In this document: piece after piece, positions 8,878-17,289 of the stretch
Position numbering within the stretch: position 1 is the stretch's first letter
How the letters are laid out: each line of letters starts with the position of its first letter
Assembly: GCA_965200765.1 (NCBI GenBank)
Contig: OZ241380.1
Coordinates: 1,116,001 to 1,180,000, forward strand
Direction of reading: 5' to 3'
DNA from: G965200765 sp965200765
GTDB lineage: Bacteria > Pseudomonadota > Gammaproteobacteria > Arenicellales > JAJDZL01
Length of the DNA stretch: 64,000 nt
Notes under the pieces: model-generated
Told to the model about the DNA's origin: nothing
Databases searched by the model: none
The model's input: the letters and a program-made list of their open reading frames with translations, nothing else
Made by a program: the position numbers and the translations under genes

Positions 8878-10419
8878 ATGGCAGATACTTTCCGGTCATT
8901 GATAGAACAACGCGCAAATGAGCAACCCGATCGTTGTTTTCTGATTGACCCTGATTCCAATTTGTCCATGACCTTTAGGGAACTTCGGGACCAGTGCCGC
9001 GCATTTGAGCAATTTCTGGATAGCAAGGGCATTCAACCTGGCAGTCATGTAGGCTTTTTGCTGGACAACGGATACTGGACCGTGATTGTTTTCTTCGGAA
9101 CAATGTATGCCGGGCGAGTTGTTATCCCTCTGAATGCTGTCGCCAGCGTGGGAAATCTTGCTTACATTCTGGAGAATTCTGATGCTGAGGCTGTGTTTGT
9201 AAGTTCGGACTATCGGGAGTTGATGACAAGGATCATTGAAAATCAAACGCATAAAGTCACGTGCATTGACTTGGATATGCAGAAGGGACCCAATAAGTGG
9301 ATGCGATTTCAGGAATCCACTGATTCCGCCGGGTGTCAAGTAACAGAAGAGACTGAAGGCATGATTCTCTATACATCAGGTACTGTTGGTCGACCAAAGG
9401 GTGCGGTCCATACTCATCAAAGCCTGCTTGCCGGAGGCAGAAATGTTGAATTTGCACATCAAATCACAAGTGACGACTGCGTCTATTGCGTACTTCCGCT
9501 TTATCACATCAATGGTCAAATAGTCACGACTATTGCCCAGCTAGTAACCGGATCGTGCGTCGTGATGCCAAGAAAGTTCAGTGTGAACAAATTTTGGGAT
9601 CATGTCGAGAAGTTCAAGTGTACATGGTTCAGCATTGTGCCCACGATTGCAAAATATCTGCTTGACCAGGCACATCGGGAACCGGAGCAAACCGCACGGA
9701 TACACAAATTGAAGTACTTGCGTTTTGGTCGCTCGGCAACCTCGGCTATGCCGGCAGCAATGCACAAGGAATTTGAAGAAACCTTCGGGGTGCCGATGAT
9801 TGAAACGATGGGGTTGACAGAGACCGCCGCACCCATTCTTTCAAACCCCATGCCACCGGCGAAGCGCATCAGCGGATCAGTCGGGATACCGTTTGGTGAC
9901 GAAGTGATCGTTGTTGACAAGCAGTTCAAGGAAGTCTCGAGAAGGCAGGTTGGTGAATTTGCGGTGCGCGGGCCGAATGTGATTCGAGAGTATTTCAAGC
10001 TTCCTGACACTACCAAATCCTCTTTTACACCCGACGGCTGGTTTTTGACCGGTGATTTGGGTTTTCAGGATGAAGACGGATATTTTTTTGTTTCAGGACG
10101 TAGCAAGGAGTTGATCATCAAAGGGGGTGAAAATATTTCACCTCGGGAAATTGATGATGTTCTGTATCAGCATGAAGCTGTATTGGAAGCCGCAGCATTC
10201 GGTTTGCCGGATGATGCTTACGGTCAGGTAGTTGCGGCCGCGATAGTCGTGAGAGGTGGTTTCAATATCAGTGCAGACGAGCTAAGTGCGTTTTGTACCG
10301 AGCATCTGGGCCCATATCGGGCCCCCTCAAACTTCTATTTTGTAGAGGAAATGCCGAAAGGCCCCTCCGGAAAAATTCAACGACTTGAGTTGGAAAAAAT
10401 GATTTCTCAGCTCAATTGA
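8878..10419 (+). CDS. AMP-forming acyl-CoA ligase (SauT-like candidate)
   Basis: About 513 residues of the ANL superfamily, which activates a carboxylate as acyl-AMP then acyl-CoA. Core motifs are the P-loop-like LYTSGTVGRPKGAVHTH, the MGLTETAAP motif, GWFLTGDLGFQDEDGYFFVSGRSKELIIKGGENISP, and the PKGPSGKIQR tail with the catalytic lysine. ATG 8878 is preferred over the TTG at 8872. It follows the acylating aldehyde dehydrogenase by only 12 bases, so the pair probably activates an acid and reduces it to the aldehyde. Sulfoacetate is one candidate; oxalyl- or malonyl-type acids cannot be excluded. Confidence 0.8.
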   Translation: MADTFRSLIEQRANEQPDRCFLIDPDSNLSMTFRELRDQCRAFEQFLDSKGIQPGSHVGFLLDNGYWTVIVFFGTMYAGRVVIPLNAVASVGNLAYILENSDAEAVFVSSDYRELMTRIIENQTHKVTCIDLDMQKGPNKWMRFQESTDSAGCQVTEETEGMILYTSGTVGRPKGAVHTHQSLLAGGRNVEFAHQITSDDCVYCVLPLYHINGQIVTTIAQLVTGSCVVMPRKFSVNKFWDHVEKFKCTWFSIVPTIAKYLLDQAHREPEQTARIHKLKYLRFGRSATSAMPAAMHKEFEETFGVPMIETMGLTETAAPILSNPMPPAKRISGSVGIPFGDEVIVVDKQFKEVSRRQVGEFAVRGPNVIREYFKLPDTTKSSFTPDGWFLTGDLGFQDEDGYFFVSGRSKELIIKGGENISPREIDDVLYQHEAVLEAAAFGLPDDAYGQVVAAAIVVRGGFNISADELSAFCTEHLGPYRAPSNFYFVEEMPKGPSGKIQRLELEKMISQLN

Positions 10420-10473
10420 TATCAACTTTGAACAAGTTAATCGTTTGATTTCTGGTATCTGTTCAGTATGGTT

Positions 10474-11097
10474 TTAACCTGATTGCCAATTCAGCATTCC
10501 TTCGTGTTCAATAAATTTCACGACTTCATCAAGGCCTTCACCGCTCTTGAGATTGGTAAACACAAAAGGTCGCTCATCGCGCATCTTTTTCGTATCTCGT
10601 TCCATCACTTCCAATGAAGCACCGACATGCGGTGCCAAATCGGTCTTGTTGATCACCAGCAAGTCCGAACGGGAAATTCCCGGGCCGCCTTTTCGGGGAA
10701 TTTTGTCGCCGGCGGCTACATCAATGACGTAGATTGTCAAATCCGACAATTCCGGACTGAAGGTAGCTGCAAGATTATCGCCGCCGCTTTCAACTATTAC
10801 CAAATCAAGATTTCCAAATCGCTGATGAAGTTCATCTACGGCATTGAGATTTATTGACGCATCTTCCCGAATTGCAGTATGTGGGCAACCGCCCGTTTCT
10901 ACACCGATGATGCGATTGGCTTCCAGACTTTCGTGGCGAACCAGAAACAGTGCATCTTCTTTCGTGAAAATATCATTGGTGACCACCGCAATCTGGTAGT
11001 TGTTTCGCATTCGCTTGCACAGCGAGTCCACCAATGCGGTCTTGCCGGCACCCACAGGACCGCCAATTCCCAATCGAAGTGTTGAATTGGAACTCAT
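10474..11097 (-). CDS. ureG: urease accessory GTPase UreG
   Basis: A 207-residue SIMIBI-class GTPase that drives nickel delivery to urease. The P-loop GPVGAGKT is at residues 13-20. Also visible are V-V-T-N-D-I-F-T-K-E-D-A, the metal-binding C-P-H motif in ETGGCPHTAIRED, ESGGDNLAATFSPEL, and the guanine-specificity motif NKTD. It lacks the His-rich N-terminal extension seen in some UreG. It is the last gene of the urease cluster, three bases after ureF. Confidence 0.95.
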   Translation of the reverse strand: MSSNSTLRLGIGGPVGAGKTALVDSLCKRMRNNYQIAVVTNDIFTKEDALFLVRHESLEANRIIGVETGGCPHTAIREDASINLNAVDELHQRFGNLDLVIVESGGDNLAATFSPELSDLTIYVIDVAAGDKIPRKGGPGISRSDLLVINKTDLAPHVGASLEVMERDTKKMRDERPFVFTNLKSGEGLDEVVKFIEHEGMLNWQSG

Positions 11098-11100
11098 CTT

Positions 11101-11802
11101 CTATGAGCGAAACATGCGACTGTATTGATCTTCGTGCAATGCGCTTCCAATAGCCATTGCTGGGGCAGTTTGACCGATATTGTCATCTTCCAGGTCGTTA
11201 ACCGCATCAATCCACTCCGGTATGTTCTTGGCGCAATGCGACAATATTCGTTGTCCTGAAGTTTGACCAAGTGGCACCAGTCTGATTGCTGACGCAACCT
11301 GATGTTCACACCATACCCACAAATACGCATGTTGCATTGTTAGTTTATTGATTCCCCATTCGCAGGCGGCCAAACTGAAAAGTGTGGCCCAACTTGTTTC
11401 GACGGTATCGAACCACTGTTCAGCTCGTCTAATGCCCAAATCACTCAGCAACTTGGCTAATGCAATGCCCATTTGACGATCTTCCGCTAGCAGTTCTGAA
11501 GATTCTCTGAATGCAATGAGAAACTGACTCCATTCGAAAACCTTTGATAGATCATCTTCTTTCCACGCATCGAACATTCGTCCGATTACTGGAATGTCCA
11601 GATGGCAAACATTGTGACAGGCAATTTCGGAAATCCAGTCGTGAGCATCTTGTTCACAATTTATCCAGTCTCGGTGCACAGCGTATTCCAAACCGGTGGA
11701 ATACGAATATGCTCCAACTGGCAACGCAGGGCTGGCGAGTTGCAGTAGTCTGCAAATCGGAATGTCATTGTTGACACTAGTTGTGAGAGTGCCTATGTCC
11801 AA
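11101..11802 (-). CDS. ureF: urease accessory protein UreF
   Basis: A 233-residue all-helical UreF, which with UreD and UreG forms the activation complex on apo-urease. The signature L-L-Q-L-A-S-P-A-L-P-V-G-A-Y-S-Y-S-T-G-L-E is at the N-terminus and the tail contains the usual SALHEDQYSRMFRS ending. Its start overlaps the 3' end of ureE by 26 bases, and it is followed almost directly by ureG, so translation is probably coupled. Confidence 0.93.
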   Translation of the reverse strand: MDIGTLTTSVNNDIPICRLLQLASPALPVGAYSYSTGLEYAVHRDWINCEQDAHDWISEIACHNVCHLDIPVIGRMFDAWKEDDLSKVFEWSQFLIAFRESSELLAEDRQMGIALAKLLSDLGIRRAEQWFDTVETSWATLFSLAACEWGINKLTMQHAYLWVWCEHQVASAIRLVPLGQTSGQRILSHCAKNIPEWIDAVNDLEDDNIGQTAPAMAIGSALHEDQYSRMFRS

Positions 11803-12217
11803 GATAGGCTCCTGATTCCGGATTGAATGGTGCCTCGCCTACATCAACAGTGAGACCCAATCCGCGTATCATGTCATCCAGTACGTCATCGTGTGAATAT
11901 CGTAGCCAGTTTGTTCCAATTTCAAGTGGCACATGTCGATTGCCCAGATGAAAGGCAGCCCGCGCAATTTGTTGCATATCACTGCAAATTATCGTTGAAA
12001 CTGATTCACAAGCGGACCGAATTTCAACGACAAATCCATCACTTGCTGAAATCTGGTCGCCCTCATTCAATGAATTTCCGCGCGGCAATTCGAGACCTGC
12101 TTCTTCGCCATTGTCCAGCTTGATTCGCTGACGGGAGAGTTTTCTTTTCTCGCTTGGAAGAGTCAAATAGGTGTCCGGAGATTGTTGTTGAACAAGCTTG
12201 CGGTTGAACATTCTCAT
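11777..12217 (-). CDS. ureE: urease accessory nickel metallochaperone UreE
   Basis: A 146-residue UreE, the dimeric nickel donor for urease assembly. Recognisable segments are S-R-Q-R-I-K-L-D-N-G-E-E-A-G-L-E-L-P-R-G, the HLGNRHVPLEI motif containing the conserved interface histidine, and LRYSHDDVLDDMIRGLGL. The C-terminus HRHSHN is a short His tail rather than the long His-rich tail of Klebsiella UreE. It starts two bases after the ureC stop. Confidence 0.93.
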   Translation of the reverse strand: MRMFNRKLVQQQSPDTYLTLPSEKRKLSRQRIKLDNGEEAGLELPRGNSLNEGDQISASDGFVVEIRSACESVSTIICSDMQQIARAAFHLGNRHVPLEIGTNWLRYSHDDVLDDMIRGLGLTVDVGEAPFNPESGAYLGHRHSHN

Positions 12218-12219
12218 TG

Positions 12220-13923
12220 TCAGAACAAAAAGTATCGTTGTGCCAATGGCAGTGTTTTTTCCGGTTCTGCTGTCAGCAACTCTCCATCCGCACGAACTTC
12301 ATAGGTTTGCGGGTCAATTTCCATATTTGGCAAGTAACTGTTGTGTACCATGTTTCGTTTTGAAATTTGTCGACAGTTTTTCACTGGCGTAATTCGTTTC
12401 TGCAGACCTAGTTGCTCACCCAAATTGCGGTCAAAAGCCGCCTGAGATACAAAACTTAAACTAGTCGCACTGGGTGCGAGTCCATAGGCACCGAACATAG
12501 GCCGAAAGTGAACTGGCTGAGGAGTTGGAATTGAAGCATTTGGATCGCCCATTGCGGCGGCGGCAATCATTCCGCCCTTGATGACAATGTAAGGTCGTAC
12601 ACCGAAAAAAGGTGTTTCCCAAATCACCAAATCCGCCAGTTTGCCCACTTCGATTGAACCGATTTCATGAGAAATACCGTGTGCGAGGGCAGGGTTGATC
12701 GTGTATTTTGCGATAAATCGCTTGACTCGATGATTATCATGCTCAGCGGAGTCTTCGGTCAACGTGCCGCGTTGTTTCTTTTGGCAATGTGCAACTTGCC
12801 AAGTTCGCAGAATCACTTCACCGATACGTCCCATTGCCTGAGAGTCTGAGCCAACCATGGAAATAGCTCCCATATCATGCAAGATGCCTTCCGCCGCAAT
12901 TGTTTCCGGACGAATTCGGGATTCTGCGAATGCGATGTCTTCTGCCAACTTGAAATCCAGGTGATGGCAAACCATCAGCATGTCAAGGTGTTCACTGACA
13001 GTGTTCACACTGTAAGGGAGTGTGGGGTTCGTGCTGGAAGGCAGTACGTTGCTTTCGCCGCAAGCGCGCATGATGTCGGGGGCATGTCCACCGCCGGCAC
13101 CTTCGGTGTGATACATGTGAATGTTTCGTTCTTTGAAGGCGGCGAGTGTATCTTCCAGAAAGCCCGATTCATTCAGTGTATCGGTATGCAGAGTTACCTG
13201 AATGTCGAATTCCTCGGCAACGCCAAGGCAACAGTCAATCGCAGCCGGGGTAGAACCCCAGTCTTCATGCAGTTTTAATCCAACACAGCCGGCTTCTACT
13301 TGCTCTCGCAAAGCTTCGGGTTGACTGGAATTTCCCTTGCCGGTAAATCCAAAATTCAAAGGCATGGAATCGATTGACTGGTACATACGGTGAATGTTCC
13401 ATGGGCCGGGTGTGCAAGTTGTCGCTTTGGACCCGGTAGCCGGTCCGGTGCCGCCGCCGATTAGTGTGGTTGTACCAGACATGAGTGCTTCTTCGGCCAG
13501 TTGTGGGCAGATAAAATGCACATGAGAGTCAATTGCACCGGCGGTAAGAATCTTGTTCTCACAATCAATGATTTCAGTTCCCGGTCCGATCAGCAGGTTT
13601 ACACCTGATTGAGTGTTGGGGTTGCCGGCCTTTCCAATTCCGGCTATGCGTCCGTTTTGAATGCCAACATCTGCTTTGACAATTCCCCAATGGTCGATCA
13701 CCAAAGCGTTGGTGATCACTGCATCCATGACATCATCACCACAATATTGGCTCTGTGCCATGCCATCCCGAACAGTCTTGCCGCCGCCGAATTTTGTTTC
13801 TTCGCCAAATACCGTATGGTCCTTTTCAACTTGAACCCACAAGTTCGTATCACCCAGCCGGACACAATCCCCGGTCGTGGGTCCATACATTTCTGTATAA
13901 GCAACACGATCGATTTTAGCCAT
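12220..13923 (-). CDS. ureC: urease alpha subunit UreC
   Basis: The 567-residue catalytic subunit of urease, which hydrolyses urea to ammonia and carbamate. Active-site elements are all present: IDSHVHFICPQ with two nickel-ligand histidines, the carbamylated lysine in GLKLHEDWG, HTDTLNESGF, the HTEGAGGGHAPD ligand segment, the flap MVCHHLDFKLAEDIAFAESRIR, and the aspartate in GSDSQAMGRIGEV. Length equals the usual value. Its start overlaps ureB by 8 bases. No nickel transporter gene is seen in this window. Confidence 0.98.
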   Translation of the reverse strand: MAKIDRVAYTEMYGPTTGDCVRLGDTNLWVQVEKDHTVFGEETKFGGGKTVRDGMAQSQYCGDDVMDAVITNALVIDHWGIVKADVGIQNGRIAGIGKAGNPNTQSGVNLLIGPGTEIIDCENKILTAGAIDSHVHFICPQLAEEALMSGTTTLIGGGTGPATGSKATTCTPGPWNIHRMYQSIDSMPLNFGFTGKGNSSQPEALREQVEAGCVGLKLHEDWGSTPAAIDCCLGVAEEFDIQVTLHTDTLNESGFLEDTLAAFKERNIHMYHTEGAGGGHAPDIMRACGESNVLPSSTNPTLPYSVNTVSEHLDMLMVCHHLDFKLAEDIAFAESRIRPETIAAEGILHDMGAISMVGSDSQAMGRIGEVILRTWQVAHCQKKQRGTLTEDSAEHDNHRVKRFIAKYTINPALAHGISHEIGSIEVGKLADLVIWETPFFGVRPYIVIKGGMIAAAAMGDPNASIPTPQPVHFRPMFGAYGLAPSATSLSFVSQAAFDRNLGEQLGLQKRITPVKNCRQISKRNMVHNSYLPNMEIDPQTYEVRADGELLTAEPEKTLPLAQRYFLF

Positions 13924-14227
13924 CCAGATTCCCCATTACCTTTGCATTGAAACCGTAGATGCTTCGCGTGCCGGCATATTCGACCAGCTCTACGGTTCTC
14001 GATTGACCCGGTTCAAAACGAACCGAAGTTCCAGCGGGAATATTCAATCGATATCCTCTTGTACTCGCACGGTCGAAATGCAGTGCAGAGTTCACTTCAT
14101 GGAAATGAAAATGGGAACCAACCTGAACAGGGCGGTCCCCGCTGTTTGCAACTTTCACTGTTACAGTCTTGCGACCAGTATTGATCTCGACTGCATCCGG
14201 CTTCAGTCTGTATTCACCCGGTATCAA
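13916..14227 (-). CDS. ureB: urease beta subunit UreB
   Basis: A 103-residue beta subunit (IPGEYRLKPDAVEIN, SGDRPVQVGSHFHFHEVN, GYRLNIPAGTSVRFEPG, GFNAKVMG), the small structural subunit of urease. The start is TTG at 14227, since IPGEY is the expected N-terminus and no ATG is available in a better position. It lies 18 bases after ureA and overlaps ureC by 8 bases. Confidence 0.95.
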   Translation of the reverse strand: MIPGEYRLKPDAVEINTGRKTVTVKVANSGDRPVQVGSHFHFHEVNSALHFDRASTRGYRLNIPAGTSVRFEPGQSRTVELVEYAGTRSIYGFNAKVMGNLDG

Positions 14228-14245
14228 ACGATGCTTTCCTTGTTA

Positions 14246-14548
14246 CTAAACAATTGGATTATGGATTGACACCAACTTGGTGCCGTCAGTAAACGTAGCT
14301 TCCACCTGAAGTTGAGGGATCAGTTCCGGCACGCCTTCCATGACATCATCGCGGGTTAGCAGGTTCGTTCCGAAATCCATCAGCTCGGCAACGCTTTTGC
14401 CATCACGCGCACCTTCCAGTACGGCGGCCGAGATATATGCAACAGCTTCCGGGTAGTTCAGCTTCAAACCGCGCTCCTTTCGCCGTTCAGCCAGAAGTGC
14501 GGCCGTAAACACCATTAGTTTGTCTTTTTCTTGCGGAGACAGATTCAT
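14246..14548 (-). CDS. ureA: urease gamma subunit UreA
   Basis: A 100-residue gamma subunit from the ATG at 14548 (MNLSPQEKDKLMVF). The frame is open 7 codons further upstream, but the family start is at MNLSP. Signatures are L-A-E-R-R-K-E-R-G-L-K-L-N-Y-P-E-A-V-A, ARDGKSVAELM and VEATFTDGTKLVSIHNPI. It is the first of the uninterrupted ureABCEFG run, separated from ureD by 209 bases. Confidence 0.95.
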   Translation of the reverse strand: MNLSPQEKDKLMVFTAALLAERRKERGLKLNYPEAVAYISAAVLEGARDGKSVAELMDFGTNLLTRDDVMEGVPELIPQLQVEATFTDGTKLVSIHNPIV

Positions 14549-14688
14549 CGGATTCTCACAAAATCTCAAACATCAAAACACACTATGGAAGCCTTCCGAG
14601 TCTTCCACAATTGCATTGCATCAAACAAAATAGTGCAGAAGATTTCCTGCGTGCTTGAGTGTCTATTCAACAGTAAAACTATGTTCAA

Positions 14689-14694
14689 ATTATA
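14689..14694 (-). promoter_or_regulatory. candidate -10 element upstream of ureABCEFG
   Basis: A perfect TATAAT on the minus strand lies about 140 bases upstream of ureA in the 209-base ureD-ureA gap. No clear -35 hexamer was found. It suggests that ureABCEFG could be transcribed separately from ureD and the upstream genes. Confidence 0.28.
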
Positions 14695-14757
14695 ATCAAA
14701 ATGGCAGGCAGGGTAGCCTGAGTTCAGAAATCGTAGCAAATTTGTTACCGCTTTAAA

Positions 14758-15618
14758 TCAAGTGTTCCAAATTCGAGGTTGAACAGGGTTTCTGCCCAAC
14801 GCGTCAGAACGAATTATATTCCAAGCGATTTGAAGCAGATTTTTCGCTTCTTCTGCATGGTGCCCCAAATATCTGCAGACTGTGACTTCAGACAGTGCAG
14901 TGGCTGAAAACAACACATCGCTTGGTGTTGAAACACTGTCGCGAATTTTCCGAACCAGAGAATCGTCTCGTTTTGAAAAAACAAGGATTCCGGATACGGT
15001 GTATCCTTGCAAACCCCAGCGGCTATTCAAAACTTTACAGTCATCTGTGAACCGTGTTCGCTCTATCCACAACGGGCGAGAATTTCTCCAAATTTCAAAT
15101 TTCTGCCGTATATTGCACAAGTGAAGAGTTTCCCCACTCGCCGGTCGCCCGAAACAACTGATATCCCATCCCAGAAACTCACCCTGGTTGCACAGGTCAA
15201 CATGAATTGAAGAATTAATGCGAGCATCATTGAAGTAGATGGTTTCCTGGGGGAGCCACTCCAGAATTCCATTTGTCTTGACATACATTTTCAAATTTTG
15301 GGTCACAGGAGGACGTGGTCCGCATCGATAGATCTTTGTTGCGCCTGGAGTGGTTACCAATCCACAAGCACCGGTGCTCACCTTAATATTCATAACAATT
15401 CTGTCTCCGCCGACATAGCCACCTGGAGGGTGAATTACATAGACGTGGGAGACACCGTCGCCTTCGGGATAAAACGGGCTTTGCACCAACAACGGACCGA
15501 TATGATGACGGTCGACAAGAACAGTTTTCTTTCCTCGTTTTGCGAATCGAAAACCAAGCGATGCGAGCCAACCGGTGGCCTGGCTACTGTTCTCAACTTT
15601 CAAGGCATCTTGCAACAA
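14758..15618 (-). CDS. ureD: urease accessory protein UreD
   Basis: A 286-residue UreD/UreH, the scaffold that binds apo-urease and recruits UreF-UreG. Typical stretches are GPLLVQSPFYPEGDGVSHVYVIHPPGGYVGGDRI, TTPGATKIYRC, L-E-W-L-P-Q-E-T-I-Y-F-N-D-A-R and WDISCFGRPASGE. It starts 32 bases after the stop of the PLP decarboxylase gene on the same strand, so it may be co-transcribed with it. Confidence 0.93.
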   Translation of the reverse strand: MLQDALKVENSSQATGWLASLGFRFAKRGKKTVLVDRHHIGPLLVQSPFYPEGDGVSHVYVIHPPGGYVGGDRIVMNIKVSTGACGLVTTPGATKIYRCGPRPPVTQNLKMYVKTNGILEWLPQETIYFNDARINSSIHVDLCNQGEFLGWDISCFGRPASGETLHLCNIRQKFEIWRNSRPLWIERTRFTDDCKVLNSRWGLQGYTVSGILVFSKRDDSLVRKIRDSVSTPSDVLFSATALSEVTVCRYLGHHAEEAKNLLQIAWNIIRSDALGRNPVQPRIWNT

Positions 15619-15650
15619 GTCTGAATCAAAAATTGTTCAATACTCGTAAG

Positions 15651-17081
15651 CTATCGAATGGTGCGAGCCGCTTCTTTGATTGCGGCCCAAGCGTTTTCAA
15701 TGTGAGATCTTTCAGTCTGCAGGGAACCGACAGCAAATCGAATGACATAAGTGTTGTCAAGTACGGTGTGCGTAACGAATATTTTCCCGGAGGCGTTCAG
15801 TGTTTCAAGGATTTTTCGGGTTACATCGTTGCCATCCTGATGATGGAAACACACCAGGTTCAGCGTCGACGGTTGAAGGAGTACAAAGTCGTCATCCGAT
15901 TCGACCCACGAAGCAAATTCCTTTGCGAGTCGGCAATGTTTTCGAATATGTGCCTGCAAACCCTCAATACCATAGTGTCGAATGACAAGCCAAAGCTTAA
16001 GGGAGCGAAAACGCCTACCAAGTGATACCTGCCATCCACTGTAGTCAAAAACCTTGCCGGATTCTGTGTGCTTGTTTTTCAAAAATTCAGGTGTAAAGGT
16101 AAGTGCGTCAACCAGTGCATTACGTTCTGCAACATAAAACAGGTCGCAATCGAAATTCGTGAGCAACCACTTGTGAGGGTTGAAGCAGTAACTGCTAGCC
16201 AGTTCCAGACCGTCGACTAGCCAGCGATATTCAGGGCATACGGTTGCACAACCGGCAAGCGCACCATCAACATGTAGCCAGATATCATGGGCGTTAGTGA
16301 TTTCCCCGATTGCACGAACCGGGTCGACAGCAAGCGATGACGTTGTACCGATTGTGGTGCAGACAAATGCAGGTACAAGCCCCTTTTTCAAATCTGACGC
16401 GATGAGTAAGTGCAGTTTTTCGGGGATCATTCGACAATCATCGTCTACCTCCACCTGGCGAATCTTATCTTGCGTGAATCCGGCGATTTTCAAGCCCTTT
16501 TCTGCAGAAGAATGAGTATGTTCGGAAATATAGGCGGTAAGCATGGGAAGCGATTTGCCGGATTTTCGAAGTGCCTGTTCTCTCCCGGCTACAACGGCGC
16601 AAAGCGTAGCCATTGAGGCAGTATCCTGAATTACTCCGCCACCAGTCGAGTTTGACCGGAAGCGAGGTGGTAGTCCGGCAATGTCAACCATCCAGTCAGT
16701 AACGAGAGTTTCCAATTCGGTACACGCCGGACTGGTAGCCCACAGCATTCCTTGAATTCCGAAACCTGATGACAAAATATCTCCAACAATACCCGGCCCT
16801 GACGAGTTTGCTGGAAAGTAAGCAAAAAAATTGGGAGATTGCCAGTGTGTCAAGCCAGGAATGATGTATTTCTTGATGTCTTCGAGCACATCTTCAAATG
16901 GTTCACCCTGAATGGGCGGATGTTGCGGGAGGTGGTTGTAAACATCACCCGGATTCAATTGCGAAAGCACAGGATACTTTTCTACCTGTTCCAGATACTC
17001 GGCAATCAGTTCCAGTGCCTGTTGACCGCGGTCTAGCAGTTCGTCAGGCGAAACATGATTGGGGTTTCTGTCAGAATCCAA
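15651..17081 (-). CDS. group II PLP-dependent amino-acid decarboxylase (aromatic-L-amino-acid decarboxylase-like)
   Basis: A 476-residue fold-type I PLP enzyme. The cofactor lysine lies in FNPHKWLLTNFDC; H-V-D-G-A-L-A-G carries the Asp that contacts the PLP ring nitrogen; TGGGVIQDTASMATL and TTIGTTSSLAVDPV complete the pattern of the aromatic amino-acid (DOPA/tyrosine/tryptophan) decarboxylase group. The product would be an aryl- or alkyl-amine plus CO2. The two-base gap to the upstream zinc-ribbon gene and 32-base gap to ureD place it inside a nitrogen-related directon. Substrate is not determined. Confidence 0.85.
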   Translation of the reverse strand: MDSDRNPNHVSPDELLDRGQQALELIAEYLEQVEKYPVLSQLNPGDVYNHLPQHPPIQGEPFEDVLEDIKKYIIPGLTHWQSPNFFAYFPANSSGPGIVGDILSSGFGIQGMLWATSPACTELETLVTDWMVDIAGLPPRFRSNSTGGGVIQDTASMATLCAVVAGREQALRKSGKSLPMLTAYISEHTHSSAEKGLKIAGFTQDKIRQVEVDDDCRMIPEKLHLLIASDLKKGLVPAFVCTTIGTTSSLAVDPVRAIGEITNAHDIWLHVDGALAGCATVCPEYRWLVDGLELASSYCFNPHKWLLTNFDCDLFYVAERNALVDALTFTPEFLKNKHTESGKVFDYSGWQVSLGRRFRSLKLWLVIRHYGIEGLQAHIRKHCRLAKEFASWVESDDDFVLLQPSTLNLVCFHHQDGNDVTRKILETLNASGKIFVTHTVLDNTYVIRFAVGSLQTERSHIENAWAAIKEAARTIR

Positions 17082-17083
17082 AT

Positions 17084-17245
17084 CTACTTTGCTTGTCTAC
17101 TTTCTTTATAGCCACAACGTGCGCATTCAACGATCTCAACCTGTCCGCCGGTGCCAAAGCCGAACTTCACTTCAATGACTTTGAACTGGTGAAAGCCCAA
17201 GCGACAAAGGATGTTTCCAATGAGGTTGTTCGAATTCTTGGACAT
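17084..17245 (-). CDS. 53-residue zinc-ribbon-like protein
   Basis: A short gene fitting exactly between ETF-QO (44-base gap) and the PLP decarboxylase (2-base gap). The product starts MSKNSNNLIGNILCRLGF and contains Cys14, His19, Cys41 and Cys44, the last pair in ECARCGY. The C-x4-H ... C-x2-C pattern resembles small zinc-ribbon proteins of the DUF1660 kind. An unbroken frame with a clear metal-binding pattern and tight operon spacing supports a real gene. Function unknown; the opposite strand also has an open frame here, but it shows no family signature. Confidence 0.65.
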   Translation of the reverse strand: MSKNSNNLIGNILCRLGFHQFKVIEVKFGFGTGGQVEIVECARCGYKESRQAK

Positions 17246-17289
17246 GACACTGAATTTTCATATTGTGGCGAGCAGGTTCAAACCGAATT

